Origin: a bacterium Scap17
GTDB taxonomy: Bacteria > Pseudomonadota > Gammaproteobacteria > Pseudomonadales > Halomonadaceae
Assembly: GCA_013376735.1 (NCBI GenBank)
Contig: VINJ01000001.1
Location: 3,782,001-3,846,000, forward strand
Length of the DNA: 64,000 nucleotides
Direction of reading: 5' to 3'
Program-made: the position numbers and the translations under genes
Part shown: piece after piece, positions 51,896-60,931 of the stretch
Layout of the letters: every line of letters starts with the position of its first letter
How positions within the stretch are numbered: the stretch's first letter is position 1
The notes under the pieces: generated by a model
Told to the model about the DNA's origin: nothing
The model's database searches: none
Seen by the model: only the letters and a program-made list of their open reading frames with translations

Positions 51896-52536
51896 TTGCC
51901 AGCTTCCGTGGCATCCCCCGCACACGCAGCCTCGCTGCGTACCTTGAGCCCTGCCAACATGGTATCCAGTAGCTGATCGAGCAGCTCCGTCACTTCCAGT
52001 GGCTGCCCCTGCCAGAGCCCCAGACGCTCGTTCATGCCCAGCTGTACCAGACCATGCACGCTACCCCACAGCGTGCGCGCCATGCGCTTGGCCTCGACGG
52101 ACTCGACGTGTGGGGCGTACTCGACCAAAGCCCCCTCCACACGCTCGAACAGCCCTTCGATCATCGCGTTCTGACGCTGGTCCAGCTCCCCTTCCTGGGC
52201 GAGCGGGAAGTCAAACAGCAGCTGCCAGCGATAAGGGTCGCGCTGGGCGAAGCCCCAGTAGGCGCGCGCCAAGGCCTTTAGGCGCTCCGAAGGACTCGGC
52301 GTCTCCTGTCCGGCTATCGCATCGCGCAGCCTGTCCAGCGTCGCCAGGTTGACGTGCTGGAGCAGGTTGCCGAAGCTGCCATAGAGCTTGAGCAGGGTGC
52401 TGGGCGCACAACCGACTTCGCGAGCCAGGTTGCGCAGAGACAGGGCGTGAACGGGCTGCTCTTTGAGCCATTCATCGCAGGTCTCCATTACCCGCGCATG
52501 CAACGCTTCCGGTGCATGCTGACGTGGACGGGCCAT
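51892..52536 (-). CDS. TetR-family transcriptional regulator
   Basis: The protein is 214 residues from ATG 52536, with AGAGGAATT upstream. The HTH is at about 25-50 (SLRNLAREVGCAPSTLLKLY). The ligand domain (about 60-210) includes AYWGFAQRDPYRWQLLFDF and a TetR_C-type dimer helix. It is translationally coupled to the LplT-PlsC fusion, which it probably represses. The divergent SRAP-like gene shares its 295-base upstream region, so it may also be controlled. The ligand is unknown; a lipid or acyl-CoA is a guess. Confidence 0.88.
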   Translation of the reverse strand: MARPRQHAPEALHARVMETCDEWLKEQPVHALSLRNLAREVGCAPSTLLKLYGSFGNLLQHVNLATLDRLRDAIAGQETPSPSERLKALARAYWGFAQRDPYRWQLLFDFPLAQEGELDQRQNAMIEGLFERVEGALVEYAPHVESVEAKRMARTLWGSVHGLVQLGMNERLGLWQGQPLEVTELLDQLLDTMLAGLKVRSEAACAGDATEAGK

Positions 52537-52831
52537 CGAATTCCTCTGATGCTTGAGATGCGTTACCGCGTAGCGAATCTGACGCGGTGTGTGTTCGGAC
52601 AGCACGGGTGGGCAAAGGGTTGCGACGCCTGGCGGGCATCTCTTGGAGCACCCCGTATCGGTCATTGAATCGAACAGTGTTTCCGTCCAGCATATCGAGA
52701 CTGAGCACAAACGCAAGCATCACCAAGGTGTGGCATGCTGGCATTCGTGGCGTGCAGCGCGATCCACACCCCATCTCAGGCAGCAGCTGCCCCTGCATGT
52801 TCCCTTCGCCTCATCGCCTCAAAGGATTCCC

Positions 52832-53542
52832 GTGGCCGGTCGTCTTTATATCCCCCCCTATCCCGCTGACCTGCCCCCCGACGAACTGTTCGGGCCGCTG
52901 GCGACTCCCGCGCTCGAACGCCAGTTGCGCAGCGAACTGCTGGTCAGTGCCAATCGCGCCCCGCGCATGCCCGCCTCGATGCTGCGCCTGGAAGGCCCCA
53001 GCCTGCGACTGGTGCCGGCACTCTGGGGCCTGACACCCAGCTGGCTGGAGATCATGGACCACGCCCCGCATGTGGCGCGGGCAGAGTCGCTGGAAACGCG
53101 ACGCATGTTCCGCGAGTCGTTCATCAGCCAACGGGCACTGATCCCCGTCGGCGGTGTCTATGTGTGGAAGGAGCAGCCGCGCATGAAGCAGCCGTTTCTG
53201 GTCACGCACCCGACCCGCGCTCCGCTGTTGCTGGCCGCCCTATGGACGCGCCACTTCAGCGCTCCCCTGATGGAGGGGCTACCCCCCGAGGGTCGCGACA
53301 GCTTCGCGCTGATCAGTGTCGAGTGTGCCGGGGTCACGTCACGCCTGACCGATCGCATGCCCGCCGTGATCGCGCCGCATCAGGTACGCGACTGGCTGAA
53401 TGCCGAGACGCCGCTGGAGACGGTACGCAGCATGCTGACGCCGAACGCCAGCCTGGCGGCCTTCCCGGTCGCACGGCTCGTCAACGACCCCGAGCATCAG
53501 GAGTGGAGCGTCGCCCACCCCACCGGCCCGATGCTGACCTGA
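52832..53542 (+). CDS. SRAP (YedK/HMCES) homologue lacking all catalytic residues
   Basis: The protein is 236 residues from GTG 52832, with AAAGGA upstream. SRAP proteins crosslink to abasic sites in single-stranded DNA through Cys2. The fold is recognisable: ALWGLTPSWL, ARAESLETRRMFRESF, RALIPVGGVYVWK, KQPFLV, LTDRMPAVI. Compared with E. coli YedK, Cys2 is Ala2 (MAGR for MCGR), Asn75 is Val81, Glu105 is Val111 and His160 is Thr173; Arg77 remains as Arg83. It should not form the thiazolidine crosslink. An uninterrupted frame and good codon use suggest a maintained pseudoenzyme. It is divergent from the TetR gene. Confidence 0.8.
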   Translation: MAGRLYIPPYPADLPPDELFGPLATPALERQLRSELLVSANRAPRMPASMLRLEGPSLRLVPALWGLTPSWLEIMDHAPHVARAESLETRRMFRESFISQRALIPVGGVYVWKEQPRMKQPFLVTHPTRAPLLLAALWTRHFSAPLMEGLPPEGRDSFALISVECAGVTSRLTDRMPAVIAPHQVRDWLNAETPLETVRSMLTPNASLAAFPVARLVNDPEHQEWSVAHPTGPMLT

Positions 53543-53682
53543 ATCCGCCTGCGCCGACGGCACGTATCGAGGATGGTGGCACTGCATCGCTCTACCGCCT
53601 CGCGCGCATGTTCGCCCAATGAGAACCATCACCGAGTCAGCGCCACCTGCCCGAGCAGCGGTGGCATGAATCAGGAGAGAAG

Positions 53683-56667
53683 ATGTCACTGCCTTCAGGG
53701 TTTCGCCCTCTTGCACTGAGCACGGCCATTGCCGCCATCGTCATGGGTGGCCTGACGCCGGCCACCAGCCATGCCGATACCCGCCCGGCTTCTGCGCCCG
53801 CGTCGTCCCTCGCGCCGGCCGCCAACTCCGCCTCAAGCACGGAACCTGCCAGGGCCAAGCAGGCCAGTCCGGTCATCAAGAGCGAGAACGACCAGCGACT
53901 CTATCGCAGCCTGACCCTCGACAACGGCCTCAAGGTCCTGCTGGTCAGTGATGCCAAGGCCGACAAGGCCGCCGCCGCCGTCGATGTCGAAGTCGGCAGC
54001 GCCCAGGACCCCGACGATGTCCCGGGGCTGGCACACTTTCTGGAGCACATGTTATTCCTCGGCACCGACCGCTACCCGAAGCCGGATGCCTACCAGGACT
54101 TCATCACCAAGCATGGCGGCCAGCACAACGCCTTCACCGCCAGCCAGGACACCAACTACTTTTTCGACATCGACCCGGATGCCTTCGATGAAGCGCTGCC
54201 GCGCTTTGCGCGCTTCTTCGTCGCCCCGCAGTTCAACGCCGACTACGTGGATCGCGAGCGCCATGCGGTCAATTCCGAGTATCAGGCGCGCCTGCAGGAC
54301 GATGGCCGGCGCATCTACGAGGCTGTCGAGGCGGCCCTCAACCCGGAACACCCCTTCAACCGCTTCAGTGTCGGCAGCCTCGAAACCCTCAAGGACACCG
54401 AGGCCGGCAGCCTGCGCCAGCGACTGGTCGACTTCTATCAGTCTCACTACGGCGCCAACGTGATGCGCCTGTCACTGGTCGGGCCGCAGTCGCTGGAAAC
54501 GCTCGAGCAGCTGGCCCGTGACAACTTCAGTGATGTGCCAGATCGTGGGTTGTCGCGTCCCGAGATCACCACGCCCCTGGCCAGCGGTGACGAGCTGCCG
54601 GCACGCCTTGAGGTCAGGGCACTCAAGCAGGAGCGCAAGCTGTCGTTCATGTTCCCCATTGACGACCCGATTGCCCACTACCGCTCACAGCCGGTCAGCT
54701 ACCTGGCCAACCTGATCGGTCACGAAGGCGAAGGCAGTCTACTGGCAGTGCTCAAGGACAAGGGCTGGGCAGATGGCCTCTCGGCCGGCGGTGGCCTCAG
54801 TGATGGCGAGCATGCCCTGCTCAGCGTCGACATCAGCCTGACCCCGGAAGGCGCGCAGCATCAGGCGGAAATCCGCGCCGCGCTGTTCGACTATCTGGGC
54901 CTGATCCGCGCTGAGGGCATCAACGACTGGCGCTATACCGAACAGGCGCAGCTGGGCGAGCAGAGCTTCCGCTTCCAGCAGCGCAGCTCGCCGGTCAATC
55001 TGGCCAGCAATCTGGCGATGATGATGACGCGCTACCCGATCGAGGACGTGCTGGCGGCACCCTACCTGATGCAGGACTTCGATCCGGACCTGATCAAGGA
55101 CACCCTCGCTCGCCTGACACCCGACAACCTGCTGGAGGTCTACTCCGGCCCGCAGGTGGAGGGGGAGCAACAGGGCGAGTGGTTCAAGGCGCCCTACACC
55201 CTGACGCGCCTGACGGCGGATGCCACTGCTCAACCAGCCGGCGGCGACACCCTGGCCAGCCAGCTGGCGCTACCCAGTCCCAACCCCTATCTGGCCAAGG
55301 ATTTCCGCGTACTCGATCTGGCCGACGCCAAGCCGAGCCAGCTGATCGATGAGCCCGGTGCCGAGCTCTGGTATCAGGGCGATGCGAGCTTCGCCGTGCC
55401 GAAGGCCGAATGGCGCTTCGGTCTGCTCAATCCCGACGTCAGTCGCTCGGTGGATGACCAGGCCATGAGTCAGGTGCTGGCGGCGTGGCTGAATGACAGC
55501 CTCAACGCGCGTCTGTATCCGGCACGTCTGGCAGGACAGGATGCGCTGGTCTATGCCCATGGGCGCGGCATCACGCTGCAGTTCAGTGGCTGGCGGGATG
55601 GTCAGCAGCCGGAAATGCGTGAAGTGCTCGACCAGCTAGTGAATGGCGAGATGGCCCCCGCCACGCTGGAGCGCATCACTCAACGCCTGCGTCGCAGCCT
55701 GCAGAACCGCGTTCAGGCACCGCTCTACACGCGCCTGGGCCGCAGCCTCAGTGAAACGCTGGTCGGCCTGCCAAGCACCGCCGAGCAACAACTGGCGGCC
55801 TTGGACAAGATCGACGCCCAGTCACTGGACAGCTTCCGCAAGCGCTTCCTTGCCAAGCTGCACGTGCAGGCGATGGTGACCGGCAACCTGACCGCCGACC
55901 AGGCCCGCGAGACCGGCCAGCTGGTGATCAATGGGCTTGCGCCGCGTATCACTCGCGAGGCGGTGCCAGACCTGGAAGTGCGTCAGGTCACCCACCACAC
56001 GGTACTGCGTCCGGACAGCACACGCGGCGATGCCGGCGCCCTGCGCTACCTGCAGGGCAAGGACCGTACGCTGCAGTCCCAGGCCCGCATCGCGGTGCTG
56101 GGCCAGCTGCTCGAAGCGCCCTTCTACAGCCAGCTGCGCACCGAGGAGCAACTCGGCTATATCGTCTCCGCACGCTATTCGCCCATGCTCGATGCGCCGG
56201 GGCTCAGCCTGCTGGTGCAGTCGCCGTCCAAGGACAGCAAGACGCTGTTTTCGCGCATGGATGCCTTCCTCACCCGCTTCGACAGCCGTGTGCAGTCGCT
56301 GGATGAGGCCGCGCTTGCCAGCTACCGTGACGCCGTCGTCGACAGCCTGACCCAGAAGCCCCGCAAGCTATCCGAGCTGGCAGCGCGCAACTGGAGCGAG
56401 CTGAGCTTCGGCTGGACGGGCTTTGACCGCCGTCAGCAACTGGTTGCGGCCGTCGAGCAGGTCAGCGCGCAGGATATCCGCGCCATCTGGCAGCAGCTGA
56501 ATGACGCCAGCGCGCTGGAACTGGCCTTCGACCCCGGCACGCCCAGCGACTTCGACCAGCGTCTCACGGAGCTGGACCTGCCGCCGCTGCCCGAGGCACC
56601 GCGCGCCGAGACAGGCGCGACCCTGGCGGCCCCCTCAGCCGAGGCCAGCGGCAATGCCCAGCATTGA
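53683..56667 (+). CDS. Pitrilysin-like M16 zinc metalloprotease
   Basis: The 994-residue protein has a signal peptide (MSLPSGFRPLALSTAIAAIV, cleaved near SHA) and is periplasmic. The inverted zinc motif is H118-x-x-E121-H122 (AHFLEHMLFLG), with a distal ligand at about E199 (HAVNSEYQ). The C-terminal M16 halves include RTEEQLGYIVSARYSP, typical of insulysin and pitrilysin. It degrades small peptides. The start has AGGAGAG upstream. It is monocistronic, with a terminator after it. Confidence 0.93.
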   Translation: MSLPSGFRPLALSTAIAAIVMGGLTPATSHADTRPASAPASSLAPAANSASSTEPARAKQASPVIKSENDQRLYRSLTLDNGLKVLLVSDAKADKAAAAVDVEVGSAQDPDDVPGLAHFLEHMLFLGTDRYPKPDAYQDFITKHGGQHNAFTASQDTNYFFDIDPDAFDEALPRFARFFVAPQFNADYVDRERHAVNSEYQARLQDDGRRIYEAVEAALNPEHPFNRFSVGSLETLKDTEAGSLRQRLVDFYQSHYGANVMRLSLVGPQSLETLEQLARDNFSDVPDRGLSRPEITTPLASGDELPARLEVRALKQERKLSFMFPIDDPIAHYRSQPVSYLANLIGHEGEGSLLAVLKDKGWADGLSAGGGLSDGEHALLSVDISLTPEGAQHQAEIRAALFDYLGLIRAEGINDWRYTEQAQLGEQSFRFQQRSSPVNLASNLAMMMTRYPIEDVLAAPYLMQDFDPDLIKDTLARLTPDNLLEVYSGPQVEGEQQGEWFKAPYTLTRLTADATAQPAGGDTLASQLALPSPNPYLAKDFRVLDLADAKPSQLIDEPGAELWYQGDASFAVPKAEWRFGLLNPDVSRSVDDQAMSQVLAAWLNDSLNARLYPARLAGQDALVYAHGRGITLQFSGWRDGQQPEMREVLDQLVNGEMAPATLERITQRLRRSLQNRVQAPLYTRLGRSLSETLVGLPSTAEQQLAALDKIDAQSLDSFRKRFLAKLHVQAMVTGNLTADQARETGQLVINGLAPRITREAVPDLEVRQVTHHTVLRPDSTRGDAGALRYLQGKDRTLQSQARIAVLGQLLEAPFYSQLRTEEQLGYIVSARYSPMLDAPGLSLLVQSPSKDSKTLFSRMDAFLTRFDSRVQSLDEAALASYRDAVVDSLTQKPRKLSELAARNWSELSFGWTGFDRRQQLVAAVEQVSAQDIRAIWQQLNDASALELAFDPGTPSDFDQRLTELDLPPLPEAPRAETGATLAAPSAEASGNAQH

Positions 56668-56738
56668 GTCTCGCCGGCCCGCCAGCGGCTTGGCGGGCAA
56701 ACAAAGCGCCGGCCCTCACCGGATGGGCGCCTGAAACG

Positions 56739-56785
56739 ACAAGACCCCGACGAGGTGCAGTTCAATCACCGCGTCGGGGTCTTGT
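56739..56785. terminator. Terminator between protease and sbcB
   Basis: A 14-bp perfect outer stem (56739-56752 with 56772-56785) is extended by ggtg/cacc inside. It serves convergent genes. Confidence 0.8.
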
Positions 56786-56831
56786 TCCTTCATGCCTTGC
56801 CGGCAAGCACAATGGGCCGGCTAGCCCGTCA

Positions 56832-58307
56832 TCAGCCGAAGGCCTGCGGCGGCATGATGCCTTCCACGTACATCGCCAGTTCTTCGAGAATCTGCACGCG
56901 GTCCGGGTCCTGCTCGCTCTGGGCCAGCCGCTGGATCTCGCTGACGAAGCCCTTCACGGTCAGGCTCGCGACCTGCTCATCGTTCATGCGCTCCCAGCGC
57001 CACTGCTCCCAGCGTTCGCGCTCGGCGGAGTTGAGCGTATAGCCGTAGCTGCGCGCACGATAGCGGAACAGCATCTCCTCGAGGCGGCCATCCTGGAAGG
57101 CGAACGGCGTATCATCCAGCGCCTCGGGATGGGTGGCGCGCACACGCTCCATCTCCTTGCGGTCCGCGGGCGAGAAGAAGCCGCCGGAATAGAGCATCAG
57201 GTCCGGATCGGCCGGACCGGCCGGCGGCGCCTCGGCGAATACCTGCGCCACCTTCACGCCGACACCGGCGTTGTCCTTCAGCCACTTCCAGTGCACGCGA
57301 CACTGGGCGGGGTCGATCTTGAAGCGCGCCGCGATCTCGCCGTACTCGCCCTCATGCGGCCCGGATACATCCTTGAGCGCATTGGCCGGCAGCAGCACCG
57401 GACTCTTGTTGAGATGGATGACCTTGAGCGGAATCCGCTCCTCGCCTTCCGCGAGGTCATCGGCACTGGCGAAGACACGGGCACGTATCTCTTCCGGTGA
57501 CAGTTCCATCAACGGTGCCGGGTCGACCGAGAGGTCATAGACGATCACGCCATTGGCATTCGAAGGATGCTCCGCCAGCGGCACCACCAGCGCGCCGCAG
57601 GCCCGCGAGGCCGGATAGCGACGCGAGATGTGCAGCATCGGCTTGCGTGCGCCAATATCCAGCAGGCTGGCGACATGGCGCTTGTTGCGCAGCTTGAGCA
57701 GGTAATCGAACAGTCGCGCATTGCGCGACTTGAGCAGGCGTGCCAGCGCGATGGTGGCGCGCACATCCACCAGCGCGTCATGCGCGCCGGCGTGTTCGAT
57801 GCCATTGGCCGCCGTCAGGTGCTCCAGGCGGAAGCTGGGCGCACCATCTTCTCGCCTGGGCCATTCGATGCCTTCCGGGCGCAGGGCGTGGAAGGCGCGC
57901 ACGACATCGATCAGGTCCCAGCGCGAATTGCCGTTCTGCCACTCACGCCCGTAGGGGTCGAGGAAGTTGCGGTAGAACAGATGACGGCTGACTTCATCAT
58001 CGAAGCGCAGGCTGTTGTAGCCCAGCGTGCAGGTCCCCGGCACGCTCATCTCGTCATTGATGCGTCCGGCGAACTCGGCCTCGGGGATGCCGCGGCGCTC
58101 GGCCTGCTGCGGGGTGATGCCGGTGATCAGGCACGCCATCGGCTGGGGCAGGAAGTCATCGGCCGGCTTGCAATAGAGGGTCAGCGGCTCGCCGATCTCG
58201 TTGAAGTCAGCATCGGTACGGATGGCCGCGAACTGCGAAGGACGGTCACGGCGCGGGTCGGCGCCGAAGGTCTCGTAGTCGTGCCACAGGAAGGTGGGCT
58301 CTGCCAC
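56832..58307 (-). CDS. sbcB: Exodeoxyribonuclease I
   Basis: ExoI degrades single-stranded DNA from 3' to 5' in recombination and repair. It is 491 residues from GTG 58307 (VAEPTFLWHDYETFG), with GGAGAC upstream. ExoI of the DEDDh class: DYETFG (motif I), LGYNSLRFDDEVSRHLFYRN (motif II) and HAGAHDALVDVRATIALA (motif III). The match to E. coli SbcB runs along the whole length (QFAAIRTD, YCKPADDFLPQP, NSRWDLIDVVRA, GAPSFRLEHLTAANGIEH). It is separate from sbcCD. Confidence 0.96.
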   Translation of the reverse strand: MAEPTFLWHDYETFGADPRRDRPSQFAAIRTDADFNEIGEPLTLYCKPADDFLPQPMACLITGITPQQAERRGIPEAEFAGRINDEMSVPGTCTLGYNSLRFDDEVSRHLFYRNFLDPYGREWQNGNSRWDLIDVVRAFHALRPEGIEWPRREDGAPSFRLEHLTAANGIEHAGAHDALVDVRATIALARLLKSRNARLFDYLLKLRNKRHVASLLDIGARKPMLHISRRYPASRACGALVVPLAEHPSNANGVIVYDLSVDPAPLMELSPEEIRARVFASADDLAEGEERIPLKVIHLNKSPVLLPANALKDVSGPHEGEYGEIAARFKIDPAQCRVHWKWLKDNAGVGVKVAQVFAEAPPAGPADPDLMLYSGGFFSPADRKEMERVRATHPEALDDTPFAFQDGRLEEMLFRYRARSYGYTLNSAERERWEQWRWERMNDEQVASLTVKGFVSEIQRLAQSEQDPDRVQILEELAMYVEGIMPPQAFG

Positions 58308-58342
58308 AGGATGTCTCCACGCGGGCGGTCGAAAAATGAACG

Positions 58343-58386
58343 TGCCAGAGCACCGTCTCCAGCAAGGCTGGCACGGTGCTCTGGCA
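58343..58386 (-). terminator. Terminator after minE
   Basis: A 14-bp perfect stem (58343-58356 with 58373-58386) is extended by ccagc/gctgg around loop aag. On the - strand a T-rich stretch (TTCATTTTT) follows. It ends the minCDE operon ahead of sbcB. Confidence 0.8.
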
Positions 58387-58473
58387 GGCAATGGGCATGG
58401 GCTGGCTCGGGACGTCGCAGGGGGTGCCCGCTCGGCAACGCCTCAGGTGACAAGCACCCGACGCCCCGCGAAC

Positions 58474-58734
58474 TCAGGCCTCGCCGGGGCGCGGCAGAGT
58501 GACGTTGAGCTCCAGCACCGAGCAGTCGTCTTCGCGGTCCAGCGAGATGTTGATGGCATCCTGGTCGACCTGCACATACTTGCGAATCACCTCGAGCAGC
58601 TCACGCTCCAGCATCGGCATGTAATCCGGCTGGTCACGCTGGCTACGCTGGTGCGCGACGATGATCTGCAGCCGCTCCTTGGCGACATTGGCGGTCTTCT
58701 TGCGCTCTCGCTTCAGAAAATCCAGTAATTTCAC
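58474..58734 (-). CDS. minE: Cell division topological specificity factor MinE
   Basis: MinE stimulates MinD ATPase and drives pole-to-pole oscillation, so the septum forms at midcell. It is 86 residues. The N-terminal membrane/MinD-binding part ([20 protein letters not shown]) contains [13 protein letters not shown], and the C-terminal dimer domain contains [20 protein letters not shown]. It overlaps minD by four bases (ATGA). Confidence 0.97.
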   Translation of the reverse strand: MKLLDFLKRERKKTANVAKERLQIIVAHQRSQRDQPDYMPMLERELLEVIRKYVQVDQDAINISLDREDDCSVLELNVTLPRPGEA

Positions 58735-59549
58735 TTGCGCCCCCCTCCAAACATTCTGGCCAGCAGGCCGCGCTTCTCGACTTCATGGAAACGCAGCTGC
58801 ACTTCCTCGCCCAACAGGCGGGACACGCAATCCACGTACGCCTGGCCGGCATCGCTCTTCTGGTCATGCGTGACCGGCACACCCTGGTTGGACGCGCGCA
58901 GCACGGCGTCGGATTCCGGAATCAGGCCGATCAGCGGGATCGACAGGATTTCCTGGATATCGGTCAGGTTGAGCATGTCACCGCCGGTGACGCGCGCCGG
59001 ATGGTAACGGGTGATCAGCAGGTGTTCACGCACCGGGGAGTCGCCATTCTCGGCACGACGCGTCTTGGAAGACAGCAGGCCGATGATGCGGTCGGAGTCA
59101 CGTACCGAGCTGACTTCCGGATTGGTCACCACCACGGCCTCGTCAGCAAAGTACATCGCCAGCTGGGCACCACGCTCGATACCGGCCGGCGAGTCACAGA
59201 TGACGTAGTCGAACTCCTCGCGCAGCGCGTCGAGCACCTTCTCGACGCCTTCCAGCGTCAGCGCGTCCTTGTCACGGGTCTGGGAGGCCGGAAGGATGTG
59301 CAGGTTGTCGATGCGCTTGTCGCGGATCAGGGCCTGCTTGAGATTGGCTTCGCCCTGGATGACGTTGACCAGGTCATAGACCACACGGCGCTCGCAGCCC
59401 ATGATCAGGTCCAGGTTACGCAGGCCCACATCGAAATCGATCACTACGGTCTTGTTGCCGCGCAAAGCCAGTCCGGTGGCAATGGCGGCGGCGCTGGTCG
59501 TCTTGCCGACGCCGCCCTTGCCTGACGTCACTACGATAATCTTGGCCAA
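58731..59549 (-). CDS. minD: Septum site-determining protein MinD
   Basis: This is a ParA-type ATPase that binds the membrane and recruits MinC. It is 272 residues. The deviant Walker A is [12 protein letters not shown] at 11-22. [20 protein letters not shown] and [11 protein letters not shown] are MinD hallmarks. The C-terminal amphipathic membrane helix is GLLARMFGG. It lies 97 bases after minC, where a 15-bp tandem repeat occurs. Confidence 0.97.
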   Translation of the reverse strand: MAKIIVVTSGKGGVGKTTSAAAIATGLALRGNKTVVIDFDVGLRNLDLIMGCERRVVYDLVNVIQGEANLKQALIRDKRIDNLHILPASQTRDKDALTLEGVEKVLDALREEFDYVICDSPAGIERGAQLAMYFADEAVVVTNPEVSSVRDSDRIIGLLSSKTRRAENGDSPVREHLLITRYHPARVTGGDMLNLTDIQEILSIPLIGLIPESDAVLRASNQGVPVTHDQKSDAGQAYVDCVSRLLGEEVQLRFHEVEKRGLLARMFGGGRK

Positions 59550-59595
59550 AGCTGTCTTCCTTGCTGAGAGTCCCTCGCCGAGCGAGGATCACCGG

Positions 59596-59625
59596 TAAGT
59601 ATTGGATATCTAAGTATTGGATATC
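59596..59625. repeat. Perfect 15-bp tandem repeat in the minC-minD gap
   Basis: Two adjoining copies of taagtattggatatc (59596-59610 and 59611-59625). It is AT-rich in a GC-rich background and lies 46-75 bases upstream of minD. Confidence 0.9.
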
Positions 59626-59646
59626 GTTCTGAACACAGTGCTGGGA

Positions 59647-60405
59647 TCAGCCGAGTCGTGCGATACAGAGTTGGTCATGTTCAAGCACGACTTCGACATT
59701 GGCACCCAGCAGGCGATTGTCGATGTCATCGAGTCGCTTGTAGGTTCCGGCCACCGAGAGCAACTCGGCGTGCAGTTCCCTGCAGTAGATGCTGGCGTTG
59801 CGATCGCCATGGATACCCGCCAGCGCGCGGCCACGCAGAGCGCCATAGATATGCACACTGCCAGCGGCCAGGATCTCGGCGCCGGCATTCACCGCGCCGA
59901 TGATGACCAGATCGCCCTCCGGTGCGCTGACCTGCTGGCCCGAACGCACCGTCCCCCGATACACCTTGCTGGCGTGGGCCGGCTCCGCTTTCTCGGCCGC
60001 GCTGTCCGTGACTGTCTCGGCAGGTTCGGCGACCGGCTCAGCGGCCACCGGCGGCACAGACTCGAGGGAGCGCCCGCGATTCTCCTGCGGCGGGAACCAC
60101 CCCAGTCCCAGTGCCCAGGCGGACTGACGCACCGGGTCTCCACCACCACGCACCGCGACCGGCAGCAGCTTGTGTCCTCGGCAGACGGCACAGATGCGCT
60201 CCAGCGCCAGATGCGGCTCGTCGAGCTTCTCGACGCTCAGCACCACCGGCGTATGTTGAAAGAAGGCCGGCGACTGGCTGAGCTTGCTGGCCAGCTGAGC
60301 ACGGATCTGCTCCGGATCACCGCTGACCAGCTCCATGACCGTCATCGGCAGCATGCCGCCCTTGAAGGTGAAGGCCTGAGGGGCCCTGTCCGTACTGAGA
60401 CTCAT
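59647..60405 (-). CDS. minC: Septum site-determining protein MinC
   Basis: MinC blocks FtsZ polymerisation away from midcell. It is 252 residues from ATG 60405 (MSLSTDRAPQAFTFKGGML); the ATG at 60450 is less likely. The N-terminal domain (about 10-105) precedes a linker rich in Ala, Glu and Val. The C-terminal beta-helix (about 148-252) carries RSGQQVSAPEGDLVIIGAVN and AGAEILAAGSVHIYGALRGR, with AGIHGDRNASIYCRELHAEL. It is the first gene of minCDE. Confidence 0.95.
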   Translation of the reverse strand: MSLSTDRAPQAFTFKGGMLPMTVMELVSGDPEQIRAQLASKLSQSPAFFQHTPVVLSVEKLDEPHLALERICAVCRGHKLLPVAVRGGGDPVRQSAWALGLGWFPPQENRGRSLESVPPVAAEPVAEPAETVTDSAAEKAEPAHASKVYRGTVRSGQQVSAPEGDLVIIGAVNAGAEILAAGSVHIYGALRGRALAGIHGDRNASIYCRELHAELLSVAGTYKRLDDIDNRLLGANVEVVLEHDQLCIARLG

Positions 60406-60931
60406 GACCTGACTCCGGTTGCGTAAAGAAGTGTCGAAGCCCTCCGACACTCTCGATGATGCACGTGCTGTTCACGGCATCCTCAAGGCGACCCTCGATT
60501 GGTAAGGCCACCTGAATAACATAGCTCGCCGTCGCACACGGCACAGCGACTGCTTGAGAGGCGCCGAGCATGAATGACAGACACTGAATGGCATAGCGGT
60601 AACGTACAAAACTATGTGAGCGGACACAGTGCTGCAACTGATGATACGGCCAGCAGCAGGCACTGTCAGGTGTCGCGAGCCTACGACGTGGCTCCCTTGC
60701 CGACCTGTCACCCGCCGCCGGTTGCCCTGCACGCCGCCGCGTGCGTGCAATAAGACACATCGATCGACATGCGATACCACACAACGGGGGGCTGTGACTG
60801 GTAAGATAGCGGGGTGACGAAATTCATGCGCCGTCACTCCGCCCACTCCGCCGTGCCCACCCGATTGCACCCGCCGAGTGTGCGGCCAATTGTTGCGCCC
60901 CTCTATTTTTTGCCTGGATAACCGCTCTCTC
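60406..60931. other. Divergent intergenic region between minC and the DUF349 gene
   Basis: 526 bases without a credible gene on either strand. It must hold promoters for minCDE and the DUF349 gene. On the - strand, TTGCAG and TAGTTT separated by 17 bases (about 60613-60641) are a possible minC promoter, at low confidence. Confidence 0.35.
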
